A DNA stretch of 64,000 nt from NCBI RefSeq assembly GCF_004005865.1, contig NZ_SACN01000001.1:930001-994000 (forward strand), in the 5' to 3' direction. Below are positions 7,601 to 18,302 of the stretch, in pieces. Source of the DNA: Sphingomonas crocodyli (GTDB lineage Bacteria; Pseudomonadota; Alphaproteobacteria; Sphingomonadales; Sphingomonadaceae). The notes beneath the pieces were generated by a model that made no database searches, was not told the origin of the DNA, and saw nothing but the letters and a program-made list of their open reading frames with translations. The translations under genes were made by a program, and so were the position numbers. The number at the start of each line of letters is the position of its first letter. The first letter of the stretch is position 1.

Positions 7601-9078
7601 CCGCAGGCGGGGTCGATGACAGACAGTTTCAGGAGCGCTGCGGCGGGGTCGTCCGCCTCAGCCTCGGTTTTGTCCAGCACGGGGTCGAGTGCCGTGTCGA
7701 GCAGCGCCTGAACGAGGCTGTCCGGCGTGTAATAGGAGCCTGTTGTCTTACGCTGGTTGCCCTTCTGCTCTGCCGCCTCCGAGGCGAAGTGCAGGGTCTT
7801 GCCGTCCTCGCCAAGCTGCGGCTGGAGTTCGAGCAGGGATTCATAGACCGAGCCAAGCTCCTCGGTCTCCATCGCGCGCCAGTTCACCGGTGTCATGCCG
7901 GCTTTGTCGGAGAGCCAAGAGAGGCGATAGAGCGCCTCCATGAAGGCGCGATTGCGCAGGCGCGCCGTTTCGAGATGCGGCAGCTTGTCGTCGGTGAAAA
8001 GGCCGCCGAGCGCCGGCAGACCGAGTGCGCTCTGGCCATGAGCCAGCGCGCGGAAGACGATTTTCACGCCTTCATAGCGGTCGTGATGCTTGTCCCATGT
8101 GGCCGCGCGGACGCATGAAGCGCGCAGTGCCGCGAGGCTGTAGCCTTCGCGGTAGAGCTTGCGTGCATCCTGTGTCGCCGTCTCGGGATGGAGCAGGGTC
8201 CGGTCCTCGGCCACCATCAGGAAGATCAGGCGATAGACGAGGCGCAAAAGCTCGTTGAACCACTCGGTGAGATCAATCTCGCCCGATTTCAGGCGCGTCG
8301 CGAGATCGGGATTGGCTTCAAGGAAACCCGAGCCGAGCACCCGGAGAGCGATCTTCACCTGCGCGGCCAGCCGGTCACGCGCGGCTTCGCCTTCTCGGGA
8401 GCCGGCCTCACGCCAGCGCTCCAGCGCGCAATCCGTGGTCGGGGCGCTAGCAGTACCGAACCGTGTGCGGTGGATCAGGGACCAAAGGACCGCGAAGGAG
8501 GCTGCGTCCTCGTTGGTGAATATCTGGGCGAGATCGACTTCCACATAGGTTGGCCGCGTCAGCGAGGCATTGTCGCGCATGAGACGCAGAACGGTCCCGT
8601 TCGTGACCAGTCCCCAAAGTGCGTCGTCATGGTCGTTGAGATAATCCTGAAGCGCGAAGGCCGGAGAGCGTGAACGGTCGGTTGAAAGTGTCGGGCTGCG
8701 ACGATCGAGCTTTTCCTCGGATGGCGGCACGACGACAATCGGCACTCGGCTGCCGGCGAAGAAAGAGAGCGTTCCATCGGCCGGGACGAGATCGTCGAAG
8801 CCGAAGGTCTCCGCGAGAAAGGCACGGACAAAGCGGCGGGTCGCCTCAACCGAGGGATTTTGGAGATTCGCGAAGGCGTCGAAATGGGACTGGCCGACGC
8901 GAAAGGAGGTTGAAATCTCCTCGCGGATCGTCAGTCCCTTGCGGATGCGATAATCATCTTCCGCCTGCTCGGAGGCTTGCCGGCGGTCAATGCTGGCGAC
9001 CATGGCCGGAGCAATTAGGTTGCCTTCCAGCGTGAGGGAGGGCCATGCCGACATATCGGTGAAGGGTTTGCGCGCCAT
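4609..9078 (-). CDS. Class I N6-adenine DNA methyltransferase, PglX/DrmMI-like (Eco57I type)
   Basis: A 1489-aa SAM-dependent adenine methyltransferase. Motif I is DPACGSGHF (489-497) and motif IV is NPPW (755-758), the pair that marks N6-adenine enzymes of the Eco57I/PglX group. TGSYYTPDSLV (446-456) precedes motif I as usual. The first 300 residues (with WGLVTNGTVLRLMRD at about 155-168) resemble the N-terminal domain of such large enzymes. The C-terminal half should hold target recognition. The DNA for residues about 800-1220 (5.4-6.7 kb) is visibly richer in A/T than its flanks, as expected for a swapped specificity domain. The start ATG 9078 is 3 nt after the stop of the SNF2 gene. By position and size it matches DrmMI of class 1 DISARM. 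Confidence 0.8.
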   Translation of the reverse strand: MARKPFTDMSAWPSLTLEGNLIAPAMVASIDRRQASEQAEDDYRIRKGLTIREEISTSFRVGQSHFDAFANLQNPSVEATRRFVRAFLAETFGFDDLVPADGTLSFFAGSRVPIVVVPPSEEKLDRRSPTLSTDRSRSPAFALQDYLNDHDDALWGLVTNGTVLRLMRDNASLTRPTYVEVDLAQIFTNEDAASFAVLWSLIHRTRFGTASAPTTDCALERWREAGSREGEAARDRLAAQVKIALRVLGSGFLEANPDLATRLKSGEIDLTEWFNELLRLVYRLIFLMVAEDRTLLHPETATQDARKLYREGYSLAALRASCVRAATWDKHHDRYEGVKIVFRALAHGQSALGLPALGGLFTDDKLPHLETARLRNRAFMEALYRLSWLSDKAGMTPVNWRAMETEELGSVYESLLELQPQLGEDGKTLHFASEAAEQKGNQRKTTGSYYTPDSLVQALLDTALDPVLDKTEAEADDPAAALLKLSVIDPACGSGHFLLAAARRIATRVARIRTDGTPSLSDFRHALRDVARSCLHGVDRNPMAVELTKVALWIETVDPGFPLGFFDAQIRCGDALLGVFDLKVLEDGIPDAAYKPLTGDDKETTKFYTRANRDEKAGQGSLDFTGGRSRLPAIRPIATEYTGFRALGEDTLDDIITKDRRFQSIRESEAFHKVQTACDLYIAAFLLPKTGGAPTSRGTRLVPTTSDVWQALDDGQVWGPIIGQATVAGRARAFHWPLEFPDVMQRGGFDVVLGNPPWERVKLQEEEFFALRDAEITTAKNAAARKRLIEQLDETNPRLAKEWRDALRSAANESHFMRESGRFPRGGVGDVNTYAVFTDHFWQLTKPTGYAGLIIPTGLVSGFTYRAFLGELLSTESLVAFYGFENEDLIFPHITNKVKFGLLTIAGRDVKIAQPWFTAHIRQPSEIADPERRYALTIDEIRAINPNTLNLPAFRWSKDAEVTAAIHMAAPILIEKDGNTVTANPWDVTLKTLFHMSGASEHFIDHEDVANLIQERRGALAVLTDGRQIYPLYEGKMFWHFDHRYGTYENQTEKQSNKGVLPRVTDERHLDANYQIQPRYWVDSKLTLEALDDQRQRQWSFSWRDVGPSERTFVGTAIPKSAAGDTAYLLYPNQNPKENVALVGVLGSLVCDYAARQKSNRMKYFVVEQIPALSPGVLREHYEFLASSAVDWLSIRVLELCYTSHEMVGLADDMSFRGGPFKWASERRKVLQAEVDAALLHLYDLTKEQGETLLDSFAVLRKYEERDHGEFRTKRLVLTAYDAMAKAKVAGAAYISPLSPPPADLSLCHPGSAENTPLIELPVLDSLPDSAWTWPVNIQQRDRLPYAAQYALWQMDPATDGTHIRFAIASLAEPALLTSLLTAGDRDQWVRLVGSEAQPPQGAVRLRPALNAAWRSMFEALITSGQLAEGANGAWVKGQYFDTAGLEANSSHAQRAAFAIRAVRDIDIGKLTTAVAPEDNVVWVRFGHG

Positions 9079-9081
9079 GGC

Positions 9082-11847
9082 TCAAGCCTCCCCCGGCATC
9101 AGTGTGAACAGGCCGATGACGTCCGGCGGCAATACGGCCTCCACCGTGACGCGGGAAGCGGATCCGGATGCGGCGCGAAGGCGGGCGTGATCCTGCATCA
9201 GTTCCTGCGCGCGCGATCGGACGAATTCGGCGATCGGCCCTTCGAGCAGACCCGGCAGTTCCTCCTTGGCCCTGGCGATGAATCTGTCCCGCGCGACGAG
9301 CGCAAGATCAGCCGTCGCGGGCGCGTTCAGCAGTTCGCGCACTTCCTCACCGACTGCCTTGATCCGGGTGCCCTGGACCGCGACGAGAGCCGCTTCTTCC
9401 GCCAACAACAGCCGGTCCTTGCGGGCATGGACGGTCAGCTTGAAGCGGATACGCAGGAGTGCGAGGCGGGTGACCTGTTGGACGGCGGCGGTTGGCCAGG
9501 CGCCGACACGCCCGATGCCCAGCCCGGACAAGGATTCTGGATCAAGCGAGGCTTCAACCAATGCTTCGGCGAGCGTCGCCGTCAGCGGGTGCGTTCTGGT
9601 GAGTAGCGCCGTGCCCGAGGGCGCAGGCTCCATCGTCGCCAAGCGCACCGATCCTTTGAGATCGTGCTCGGCCAAACGCTCGCGCAAGCCAGCATCGAGG
9701 GCATCGACATGGGCCAAGAGAGTGGTCTTCCTAGGTTCCAGAGGTACGCCGAAACGCGCCATTGCTCGTTCGACGAAGAGGCGCGCCTCAGCCGGGGAGC
9801 CGAGTAGCGCACGAACCTTTTCCCATTCCGGCGCGACTTCCTGCGGTTTTATGGCGTTCTGCGCGAAACGTGCCCGCGATTTCCGTTCGTTTTCGGAAGC
9901 GTCACGCCACCGCGCTTCCACAGCTTTCACGCTTTCCTCAAAGCGAAGGTCGAGCGTGAGCTGGGGACTTCCGCGACGACGCAGCATCATCGATGCCATC
10001 AGTGCGTCAGTCACCGGCCCACGTTCCTCGGGGAGCGGCACAGTCACGCCTGTCGCCTTGCGGATTTCCTCAGCCTTCCGAAGGATGACCTCAAGCACGG
10101 CACCGTCGATGGCGCTGTCCGGCGAGAACATCATGATCGACCGGACAAGGTCTGCCGGCTGGCCGAAGCGATCGACACGCCCTTCACGCTGCTGGTGCCG
10201 GGTCGGATTCCACGACAGGTCGTAGTGGACGACAGTGTCGAAGAGCTGTTGCAGGTTGATCCCTTCCGAGAGGCAATCGGTGGCGACGAGAAGACGCTGG
10301 GTCGGCTTTTCCTCGTCCGACGGGGCCATGTCGGCGACACGATCGCGGCGTTCATCCGGCGTAAGAACGCCAGTCACAGATTCGATGGTCAGCTTCGGGA
10401 AGGCTTTGCGCAGACCATCGCGAACATGCTCGGCCGTTGCCAGATAGCGGCAGAAAACGACGGGATTTGCACCCTTTTTGATGATCGGTGTCAGCGTCTC
10501 GATCAAAGCGGCCAGCTTCGGATCGGGCTTGCCGACCAATTCCTCGGTGCGCTTCACCAGTGCGAGGAGCGCCGGATCGACATCGAATGCCGTGCCGGGC
10601 TCGAGATCGATAGCGTCCTCTTCGTCTCCATCGTCATCGAAAATTTGGGGCTCGAGGCGTTCGCTCTCGCTCGACAGGCGGTTCCGCAATGCGCTCAGAG
10701 CTGCGGCCGGCGAAGAGCCGACGCATCGCATCAATGCCAGCGTGCCCCAGAAGGCGAGACGTTGTTCCCGCTGCCCTGATCCCGCCTGGGAGACAATACC
10801 GAAGCAGTAGTCGAGAACGGCTTCCTGGAAATCTCGATGGGCCTCGGACAAATGATAGGCAAATTCGGTGGTTTCATGTTTCGGGAAGGCGCGCTCCTCG
10901 TCCCAATCTCCGGTGACGAGATCGATTCTACGCCGTTGCACGAAATGCCGGGCCAGACGTTCACGATACCGCGTGTCCTCGAAGTCCATCGAGGCGAAAG
11001 ACGGATCGATCAGCGAGAGGAGGCGCGCGAAAGCCTCCTCATCACCGGAATGCGGCGTAGCGGTCAGGAAGATCATCCGGCGATCCGGATTCCGAGCCAG
11101 TCCTTGCAGAAGATCGAAGCGCTGCTGCTTGCCCTTATGAGTTCCCACGCAGGCATGGGCCTCATCAACGATGACGAAGTCCGGGCACATGCGCGCGAAA
11201 CCCTCGCGGCGTTTCTCAGCCTTGATGTAGTCGAGGCTGACGACCGTGAAGGGGTAGGCCTCAAACAAAGTCTGGGCGAGTGGCAGACCGCGTTCCAACC
11301 GGCTCGCGGTGCTGGAAGTGACCGGAACAGCGTCAATCCCGAAGCGGGCCTTCAGTTCTCCGAGCCATTGTTCGACGAGATGCGGTGGGCAAAGCACCGA
11401 AAATGCATCTACTTCGCCCCGGTCCATCAGCTCGCGCAAGATGAGGCCGGCTTCGATCGTCTTTCCGATGCCGACGTCGTCCGCGATCAGAAGGCGCGGC
11501 GCCGCCATACGAAGCGCCATTAGTAGAGGAACAAGCTGGTAGGTTCGTGGTTCAAAGGCAAGCTGGGCAGCAGACCTGAAGGGGCCTGCGCCACGGCGAA
11601 GCGTTAGGCGCATCGCATCAGCCAGCAATGCCGCTTTGGCTTGAACCGTCGCCGCCGCATCGACTGGGAGATCGAAACTGGCGGGCTCGACCGGCAAGAG
11701 TTCGAACGCTGGATCGAGGACGACGGTATCGTTCCCGCCGCCCGAGAGGGGGCGGAGCGCGAGGATCCCATCCCGGGGCGACGGTAACGCAACCCACTCA
11801 CGTCCGCGCGCCCGCACCAGGTCTCCCGGAGCAAAATTCATCGTCAT
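9082..11847 (-). CDS. SNF2/RapA-like helicase, DrmD-like
   Basis: A superfamily 2 ATPase of the SNF2/RapA type, 921 aa from ATG 11847. Motif I is DDVGIGKT (about 123-130), motif II DEAH (about 228-231), motif III TATPHSGDEEAF, and the C-terminal RecA lobe has HYDLSWNPTRHQQREGRVDR. The open frame reaches 11889, but the extra 14 codons lie inside the upstream gene and the region before ATG 11847 follows that gene's TGA by 4 nt; ATG 11841 is an alternative. This is the same kind of protein as DrmD of class 1 DISARM, and as there it sits beside the large methyltransferase. Likely role: ATP-driven movement along duplex DNA. Confidence 0.8.
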   Translation of the reverse strand: MTMNFAPGDLVRARGREWVALPSPRDGILALRPLSGGGNDTVVLDPAFELLPVEPASFDLPVDAAATVQAKAALLADAMRLTLRRGAGPFRSAAQLAFEPRTYQLVPLLMALRMAAPRLLIADDVGIGKTIEAGLILRELMDRGEVDAFSVLCPPHLVEQWLGELKARFGIDAVPVTSSTASRLERGLPLAQTLFEAYPFTVVSLDYIKAEKRREGFARMCPDFVIVDEAHACVGTHKGKQQRFDLLQGLARNPDRRMIFLTATPHSGDEEAFARLLSLIDPSFASMDFEDTRYRERLARHFVQRRRIDLVTGDWDEERAFPKHETTEFAYHLSEAHRDFQEAVLDYCFGIVSQAGSGQREQRLAFWGTLALMRCVGSSPAAALSALRNRLSSESERLEPQIFDDDGDEEDAIDLEPGTAFDVDPALLALVKRTEELVGKPDPKLAALIETLTPIIKKGANPVVFCRYLATAEHVRDGLRKAFPKLTIESVTGVLTPDERRDRVADMAPSDEEKPTQRLLVATDCLSEGINLQQLFDTVVHYDLSWNPTRHQQREGRVDRFGQPADLVRSIMMFSPDSAIDGAVLEVILRKAEEIRKATGVTVPLPEERGPVTDALMASMMLRRRGSPQLTLDLRFEESVKAVEARWRDASENERKSRARFAQNAIKPQEVAPEWEKVRALLGSPAEARLFVERAMARFGVPLEPRKTTLLAHVDALDAGLRERLAEHDLKGSVRLATMEPAPSGTALLTRTHPLTATLAEALVEASLDPESLSGLGIGRVGAWPTAAVQQVTRLALLRIRFKLTVHARKDRLLLAEEAALVAVQGTRIKAVGEEVRELLNAPATADLALVARDRFIARAKEELPGLLEGPIAEFVRSRAQELMQDHARLRAASGSASRVTVEAVLPPDVIGLFTLMPGEA

Positions 11848-11851
11848 CAGC

Positions 11852-14800
11852 TCATTCCCCGAACATCGAGCGCATCGCGTCGGGCACACCCGCAGTGACA
11901 GCTTCTGGTAACTCGAACAGCGTCCAGCCCTTGGCTTCCGCTTCCTGGCGGGTCGTCTCCGTAAGGGGAGATATGCGCGCGGCTACGAAATGACTGCGCC
12001 ACGCGAAACTCATTTCCTGATCGGAGAATTTGATGGCGATTTCATCCGGGGCGGGAAGTCCTACCTCCATGAAGGCGTTCACCCATTCGCCGGCCTCTGC
12101 AGGTTGATCGGCGTTTGCGAGCACCACCTGGCCCCGTGCCAGATCGACCAGCATCTGTTTGGCTTCGTCGTGGGTGCGGTCGATCAACTCGTGATCAGGT
12201 TGGTTGAAATAGGAAAGCAGGCAACGATAGCAGCCGCGGACACATGACTCCTCGTCGTGGCTGATAAGCAGCTTGGCATCGCCAGCAGCGATAGCGTCAT
12301 CGACGCGATCGAAGTGCATTAGGATCAGAGCCTCGCGGGCAACTTTCCCGAGGGCATGAGGATCCTCGATCAGACGGCTCAAAACCCCTGCGCCACCTTC
12401 TGTGGCTTCGTAAACTAGGACAGCACGACGATTGTCGCGGGCGGGGAGCGGTTCACCGAGGATCTCGCCTTCTTCCAATTGGAAGACGACTTCGATGCCC
12501 CTCATGAAAGCGTGTTGAACCGTCGCGATGGTTTCTGGCGCATAGGCTGTGGGATCATTGAAACGGAAAAGAAGCGCGTTCTTGTGATCGCGAACGATCG
12601 GAACGATCCGAACCGGCTTCACGACATCGGGCGGCACATCGATATCGGGGTCTTCATCACTTGACTTCGCCCAATACCCGCTCCGCGGATCAATGTGAAA
12701 GCCGAAGATGGTCTGATTTGCACGCCGCTTGAGTCCTTTGTTGATGCGACTGATCTCGGCACTGTTGGCGTATTGCAGATTGAAGATCGAGACGTCGTCA
12801 CAGCGGAAATGGGCTTCAGTAATCTGTGCACGACCATCTCGTTTCGGCCAGGAAAATACAGTCTGGATGTCAAAGCCTTGCCGGACACGTTCTTCATCGT
12901 TCGCCGTGATCCGTTCTGCCGGAGCAGCTTCCACGTTGTCGATCCGGAGCGTCCGCTGTACCGGCACCTCACCCGCCATCGGAGCATTGCAGGCGTGACA
13001 GCGCTCGACCTCGCCGTCATGACAGGCGCCGCAGTTTGAGCATATGAAGATGTCTTTCGTCGCCAGTTCTGATCCATCGCCCGTTCGGACTTCTGGCGGC
13101 AGCTTAGCCTTCATGACCCGGTAGGCGCGCCCTTCGTGATAAATCAGGCTGCGTGGCCCAAATTCGGAAATGGCGAGGAAGCGGGCGCGCTGGAGGAATG
13201 AACCAGCTTTTCCCTCTCCAGGGATAAAGGCGTAAAGAGGTAGGCGCGGGAAATTGTAGCCCGGCAAAAAGCCTTCCGTCGCGAGATAGCGATAGGAATA
13301 GAAGTCAGAGCCGTTCGAGGCTTTGCCCTGTTCAAGAATGGTGATCTGGTCGCTTGCCTGCATCTGCGCCGCTTTGATGCGACGGCGGTCCGCGCCCGAA
13401 AGGCCCGTGATCTCGGAGCGCGCATTGGCCTCCATCAACTGCGTTCGGGCTGAATTGTAGAGTTCCCGCCAGCGATCGAAGGCGCGAGCGAAATCCTGCG
13501 GCGCTCTTTGCGCCACAGCAGATACGAAATCGTCGGGATCGCTCATCCAAACCGGCTTACGACCATCCACGGACGCAAGAATTTGATCGAGAACGCGCTT
13601 CATCGGTGCATGTGCCGCGACCGCCAGTGCTGGCCGATCGATGAGATCTTGAATCTCTTGCTTCAGGGGGTAGCCCGTCTCCTTCAGGTCGAGAATTTCC
13701 GGGATATCTGGCGATAGGGCGAGTTTCGCTTCGGCTAGCCAGATGGCATGAAGATGTGAACGTACGAGCTCTTCGTTGGTGATGTCGAGAGCTGGCGGGC
13801 GGACAACGCCGGAGACCATTTCGTTGCGCCGCTCGAAGAAATACTGGTCATGCGGCGATTGGGCGGCGCAATACGTCACAACGACGGCGGCCTGTCCGGA
13901 GCGCCCGGCGCGGCCAGCGCGTTGCGCGTAATTCGCCGGCGTCGGCGGCACGTTGCGCAGATAGACGGCATTGAGCGCCGAGATATCGACGCCTAGCTCC
14001 ATCGTCGGAGAGCAGAAGAGGGCGGGCAGGAACTGTTCCGACTCTCCCACGGCATTGAGTTCGGCAGCGTGTGCGGAAAGGTTCTTCCGGTCTTCCTTTT
14101 CGTACCTGAAGCGCCACTCGCGCCATTCGCGCTGCCTCTGCGACACCTGGGCCGTGTGTTCACGGCCTTCGAGACCCCAAAAACCGCTCCCGCCCGCTTT
14201 TAGATCGGCGGCAATGTCATGGTAGAGATCGTGGAAGTAGCGATTTCCCTGCGCCATGCCGGTTTGGATAGCTTCGCCGGGTATGATCCGAACGGCTGAC
14301 GGCGATAAACGCCAACCTTGCAAATCCGCCTCTATGTCGACGCGGGATACCAGACCCTCGCGGGCCAGCAGTTCCATCAAGCCCGTCAAGACGGTCAGGT
14401 AGTCATCTTTGCCGAGCTTGCTTCCTAGGACGCTCTTGCGATTGATGAGGCGGCCGATACGGGAACTATGTCCTGCGCGAACAATCGTCTGTTCTTCCCG
14501 AAGCCCAACGCGGTCTTTGCCTGGAGCTTGCAGGAACAGTGTCGTGCGGCTTCTGGGCGTCTCCTTCGCGTCGATGGACCAAGGTGTGCGCAGGAGGTTT
14601 CGGGATTTCTGGGCGACGGCGTCGAGGACGGTCAGATCAAGCGCCTCGGTTCCAACGGCGAGGCCATCGAGCATGGCACCGAGGATCGTTTTCAGCATCG
14701 CCTTGCGCTTCGAAACGTCCAGCGTGGCAATATCAGGTAGGATGGCCGCAAGGCGCTTTGTATCCTCTGCGACCTCATCGAGACCAATGAACGCAACATC

Positions 14801-17020
14801 AATAAGCTTGAGTACGGAAAGGCTTGGGTTCGTGTAACGCCATCCCCGGCGCAGGTCTGTCCAAAGCCTGTGGGCAAGGACCTTGGCGAGGGATCGCTGC
14901 GCGTCTTCCCGCACCACGGCTCCTGCGTCGAGATCCAACATCCAATGGATGCGAGCCTCCTTGTTGCTCGCGGTGAAACCGAGCGCCTTCACGACCCTCA
15001 AACCGAATTCGTCCTCGGTCATGCCGTCGTCACCGGCGTCCAAAACGGCGCGCAAGATCGCGCCGCGCAGGAGGCTAACGAAAAGGAAGTCGTTGAAGTG
15101 ACCCGCTTGAAGCGCAGCGTCCTGGCGATTATCTGTGAAGCCGAGGAGCTTGCGTTTCTCTTTTGGAACACCGCTGTTGTGGCTGTTCATCCATTGGAGC
15201 GCTGTCGAAACCAGAAGCGTAGTGGCAGAACTTCGACCTTCACCTGAGAGGCCAGCAAGTTTGGAGCGCTCCCGCATGCTGGGGTGCGGTTGATCAAGAC
15301 AGCAAGGGCAGAAGCCGAACTTGCCAGGTATGAACCAGAAGGCTTTACCGGTTGACGCAGGGCGACCATCGGGGGCGACGGATACCATCTGCGGCAATCG
15401 GCTTTTTCTATTCGCCCGCAGTCGTTCGACACCCTTGCGCTCCTCGCGCCAGTCTTCGGGGAAGGTTTCGATTTCGCCCGTGAAAGCATAGTCGGGATCA
15501 TCATCACCGGTTGCGGTTAGATAACCCGCTGCATCACTCTCTTGGTCATCGAGGGGCGCGTCGTCGATGTTCCTCGGAACGAACAAAGTGCCCAAGGCAT
15601 CGTCGGTTCTGGTGACGACGTGAACCTCATGCCCACATGACCGACAAAAGCGAGTGGGATAGAGGCGATGGCCCGGCGCGTTAGGATCTTCGAGTTGCCC
15701 CTCAAAGAGCACGCTCCTGGGCATTTCGGTCAGCGTGGTAAAAACCTCGCCCGCGCCCGAGATGAACTGATGGAGCTTGAATGCCAGGAATGCGCCGGCT
15801 CCCTGGCCCCCTCGATCCGCCTCCGGCAGGCTGATACGGGTCAGGAACGCCTCAAAATAGCTTCGGCAAGTTTCGATTTCTACGCCGCTATCCTTTGACA
15901 GGAGCGCGACGGCCTCCCCGAACGGAATTGGCTTCTTGCGCTTGAGCTCCTGCGCGTCATCCAGGCCGATCGCCAATTCAGTCCAAACCGCGAGAGGGTG
16001 ATCCCTCAGCACCTCATCGGTCAGTTCGTCCGGCGGGGTAGATGTGAGCACGGACGCGAGTTTCGAACGCACATCGTCTAACTTCAGCCGATCATCTGTC
16101 GCGCGTTCCAGCGACTCGTCGATGACCGACTCCGGTCCGATGGCCGTCCCGAAAAGGCGAGATGCAACATCTGCTACAGCTTGCGCACGATTGGTGTCGG
16201 ACCCTTCGCTTGCCATGGTGGCCGACGTGCCGATGCAGATCGGTGCTTTGTCTGGCGTGCAGCGATTGCGAAGCCGACGGACGAGAATAGCCACATCGGC
16301 GCCTTGGCGGCCGCGATAGGTATGCAGCTCATCGAGAACGATGAACTCCAGACCGCTAGCGTTCTCTATCACCTTGGTGTCGAGGCTGTCTTGCCGCGTC
16401 AGAAGCAATTCAGCCATCATAAAGTTGGTGAGCAGAATATCTGGCGGATTGTCGGCGATCCGCTGCCGTTCTTCCTGGCTTTCTTGCCCAGTGTAGCGTC
16501 GTACCACCGGCCTCATTTCAGTTGGTAGCCCGGATTGGGAGATGAACTTCTCGATCTCGTTCATCTGGCTGTTGGCCAGCGCGTTCATCGGATAAACGAT
16601 GATCGCACTGGTTTTGCGTGGTTTCCCTGCCTTCCTCGCGCGTACAATCGCGTCGACCACCGGCACAAAAAAGCAAAGCGACTTTCCTGATCCTGTTCCG
16701 GTGGTAACTACATAGCTTTGATCAGTACGAGCTTTGGCGATTGCTTGGGCTTGGTGGCGGTGAAAGCGGAGCGGCGTTGATCCAAACCGGAATATCGTGC
16801 CGGTCGCTTCATCGAGATCGCCTGAGGTGACAAGCTCTTCAGCTGTTGGCCCTTGCAGGAAGCGCGGGTTGATGGACAGCAAGGCTTCTGGCCAAAAGCG
16901 GCCTTCGTCATATTGTCGATTAATCTCGGACCTCAGATCATCGGATCGAACGACACTAAAAGACCGTGAGAAACGGGCATAGGACTGAATAAGTCGATGG
17001 TCGAATTCGAACGCCTTCAT
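11852..17020 (-). CDS. YprA/DruE-like superfamily 2 helicase with C-terminal DUF1998
   Basis: A 1722-aa DEAD/DEAH-type helicase. Motif I is TGTGSGKS (107-114), motif II DELH (230-233), and the second lobe carries [11 protein letters not shown] and [12 protein letters not shown] cysteine cluster [18 protein letters not shown] precedes the C-terminal DUF1998 signature [14 protein letters not shown] (from about 1593), the metal site seen in YprA/MrfA, DrmB and Druantia DruE. DISARM splits helicase (DrmA) and DUF1998 (DrmB) into two genes; here both are in one chain, as in DruE. ATG 17020 follows a GGGGGGA site. It is the first gene of the operon, 52 nt after the DUF4143 gene, and the SNF2 gene follows after 4 nt. 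Confidence 0.85.
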   Translation of the reverse strand: MKAFEFDHRLIQSYARFSRSFSVVRSDDLRSEINRQYDEGRFWPEALLSINPRFLQGPTAEELVTSGDLDEATGTIFRFGSTPLRFHRHQAQAIAKARTDQSYVVTTGTGSGKSLCFFVPVVDAIVRARKAGKPRKTSAIIVYPMNALANSQMNEIEKFISQSGLPTEMRPVVRRYTGQESQEERQRIADNPPDILLTNFMMAELLLTRQDSLDTKVIENASGLEFIVLDELHTYRGRQGADVAILVRRLRNRCTPDKAPICIGTSATMASEGSDTNRAQAVADVASRLFGTAIGPESVIDESLERATDDRLKLDDVRSKLASVLTSTPPDELTDEVLRDHPLAVWTELAIGLDDAQELKRKKPIPFGEAVALLSKDSGVEIETCRSYFEAFLTRISLPEADRGGQGAGAFLAFKLHQFISGAGEVFTTLTEMPRSVLFEGQLEDPNAPGHRLYPTRFCRSCGHEVHVVTRTDDALGTLFVPRNIDDAPLDDQESDAAGYLTATGDDDPDYAFTGEIETFPEDWREERKGVERLRANRKSRLPQMVSVAPDGRPASTGKAFWFIPGKFGFCPCCLDQPHPSMRERSKLAGLSGEGRSSATTLLVSTALQWMNSHNSGVPKEKRKLLGFTDNRQDAALQAGHFNDFLFVSLLRGAILRAVLDAGDDGMTEDEFGLRVVKALGFTASNKEARIHWMLDLDAGAVVREDAQRSLAKVLAHRLWTDLRRGWRYTNPSLSVLKLIDVAFIGLDEVAEDTKRLAAILPDIATLDVSKRKAMLKTILGAMLDGLAVGTEALDLTVLDAVAQKSRNLLRTPWSIDAKETPRSRTTLFLQAPGKDRVGLREEQTIVRAGHSSRIGRLINRKSVLGSKLGKDDYLTVLTGLMELLAREGLVSRVDIEADLQGWRLSPSAVRIIPGEAIQTGMAQGNRYFHDLYHDIAADLKAGGSGFWGLEGREHTAQVSQRQREWREWRFRYEKEDRKNLSAHAAELNAVGESEQFLPALFCSPTMELGVDISALNAVYLRNVPPTPANYAQRAGRAGRSGQAAVVVTYCAAQSPHDQYFFERRNEMVSGVVRPPALDITNEELVRSHLHAIWLAEAKLALSPDIPEILDLKETGYPLKQEIQDLIDRPALAVAAHAPMKRVLDQILASVDGRKPVWMSDPDDFVSAVAQRAPQDFARAFDRWRELYNSARTQLMEANARSEITGLSGADRRRIKAAQMQASDQITILEQGKASNGSDFYSYRYLATEGFLPGYNFPRLPLYAFIPGEGKAGSFLQRARFLAISEFGPRSLIYHEGRAYRVMKAKLPPEVRTGDGSELATKDIFICSNCGACHDGEVERCHACNAPMAGEVPVQRTLRIDNVEAAPAERITANDEERVRQGFDIQTVFSWPKRDGRAQITEAHFRCDDVSIFNLQYANSAEISRINKGLKRRANQTIFGFHIDPRSGYWAKSSDEDPDIDVPPDVVKPVRIVPIVRDHKNALLFRFNDPTAYAPETIATVQHAFMRGIEVVFQLEEGEILGEPLPARDNRRAVLVYEATEGGAGVLSRLIEDPHALGKVAREALILMHFDRVDDAIAAGDAKLLISHDEESCVRGCYRCLLSYFNQPDHELIDRTHDEAKQMLVDLARGQVVLANADQPAEAGEWVNAFMEVGLPAPDEIAIKFSDQEMSFAWRSHFVAARISPLTETTRQEAEAKGWTLFELPEAVTAGVPDAMRSMFGE

Positions 17021-17072
17021 TGTCAGAAGATCCCCCCGGATATTTTTGCCATGCCCAAAATTCTATTCTGAA

Positions 17073-18302
17073 TCATTGGGCTGTACCCCACAGAGATGAG
17101 AGGGGCGCTGCTGCCAGCCTGTCACCGAAAGGCACGAAATCGGCGCTGTCATACAGCACCGCGCCATAGGCGAACCGTTCTTTGCAGGCTTCGGCAAGGG
17201 TGCGTAGTCCGGCGAAGTCGCTGGATTTTACCGTGGCTGACGCCTTCACCTCGATGCCCACGATCATGCCGTCATCGCGTTCCAATACGATGTCGACCTC
17301 GTGCATCTGCTGATCGCGAAAATGATAAGGGGTAAGCCGCAGGTCAGATGCTGCCATCAGCTTCAGCACTTCTGAAAAGACGAAGCTTTCCAATAGCGAG
17401 CCGAAGGTGCCCCGATCCGCCTTCACTCGCTCAAAGCTGAGGCCCCGCGTTGTGGCGAGCAGTCCGGAGTCCAGAAAGTGCAGCTTCGGCGTCTTGGCGA
17501 TCCGCTTCAGCGCATTGGTGAACCAGGGCTGTAGGGTCGCGACGAGGAACACCTGTTCGAGCAGTGCGATATAGCGCTGCGCGGTCTTATGGCTGACGTC
17601 GATGCTCGCACCGAATTGCGAGTAGTTGACCAGTTGGCCCGAGTGCTCCGCCACGAGCCGCACGAACTTCGGCAACTCGGTCAGCTTCTCGATGTCGGCG
17701 ATATCCCTTAGATCGCGGGTCAGTACGGAGGTCAGATAAGACCGTGCCCAATCCTGCCGCCGTCGCTCGGTTTCACGGCGGATCGCTTCGGGAAACCCGC
17801 CTCCCAGCACCAAGTGGACGAGGTCGTCACCGAGAGTCGCCTGCTTGTCGGCTTTCAGTGTCCCGTCGAATAGACGCTCCAGGAAGGCGGGCGTTCGGCC
17901 AGTGATCTCGGCCTGGGCCAGCGGCAACATGTGGATGGTTTCCATCCGGCCCGCCAGGCTGTCGGCGACTCGCGGCAAGGTCAGCACATTGGCGGAGCCT
18001 GTGAGCAGGAAGCGCCCGGGACGATAGTCTTCGTCCACGACCCTTTTGATCGCCAGCAGTAGGTCGGGCGCGCGCTGAATCTCGTCGATGATGACTTGGT
18101 CAAGGCCCCGAATGAAGCCTGCGGGATCGGACTGGGCGGCATCGAGAACCGTCTGATCGTCAAGCGTGATATAGGTCCGGCCGGCTTCCCCCATCTTGCG
18201 TACGAGCGTGGTCTTGCCCGCCCGACGTGGCCCTACGACCAGGACTACCGGGGTGTCCGAAAGGGCCTCTTGTGCCCGACGCTCGACGAACCGTTTGTAC
18301 AT
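17073..18302 (-). CDS. AAA_14 / DUF4143 ATP-binding protein
   Basis: A 409-aa protein of the common AAA+ family with a C-terminal DUF4143 domain. Walker A is GPRRAGKTT (24-32) and Walker B VIIDEIQRAPD (70-80), with LTGSAN (sensor) after it. The C-terminal part has HEVDIVLERDDGMIVGIEVKAS, a PD-(D/E)xK nuclease-like pattern (D...ExK). Members are often found in islands and beside toxin or defence genes, but their function is mostly unknown. It lies on the same strand 52 nt ahead of the defence operon, so it could be co-transcribed or could simply be a neighbour; I lean to neighbour because the operon's own first gene has its own strong ribosome site and a spacer. Confidence 0.8.
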   Translation of the reverse strand: MYKRFVERRAQEALSDTPVVLVVGPRRAGKTTLVRKMGEAGRTYITLDDQTVLDAAQSDPAGFIRGLDQVIIDEIQRAPDLLLAIKRVVDEDYRPGRFLLTGSANVLTLPRVADSLAGRMETIHMLPLAQAEITGRTPAFLERLFDGTLKADKQATLGDDLVHLVLGGGFPEAIRRETERRRQDWARSYLTSVLTRDLRDIADIEKLTELPKFVRLVAEHSGQLVNYSQFGASIDVSHKTAQRYIALLEQVFLVATLQPWFTNALKRIAKTPKLHFLDSGLLATTRGLSFERVKADRGTFGSLLESFVFSEVLKLMAASDLRLTPYHFRDQQMHEVDIVLERDDGMIVGIEVKASATVKSSDFAGLRTLAEACKERFAYGAVLYDSADFVPFGDRLAAAPLSSLWGTAQ

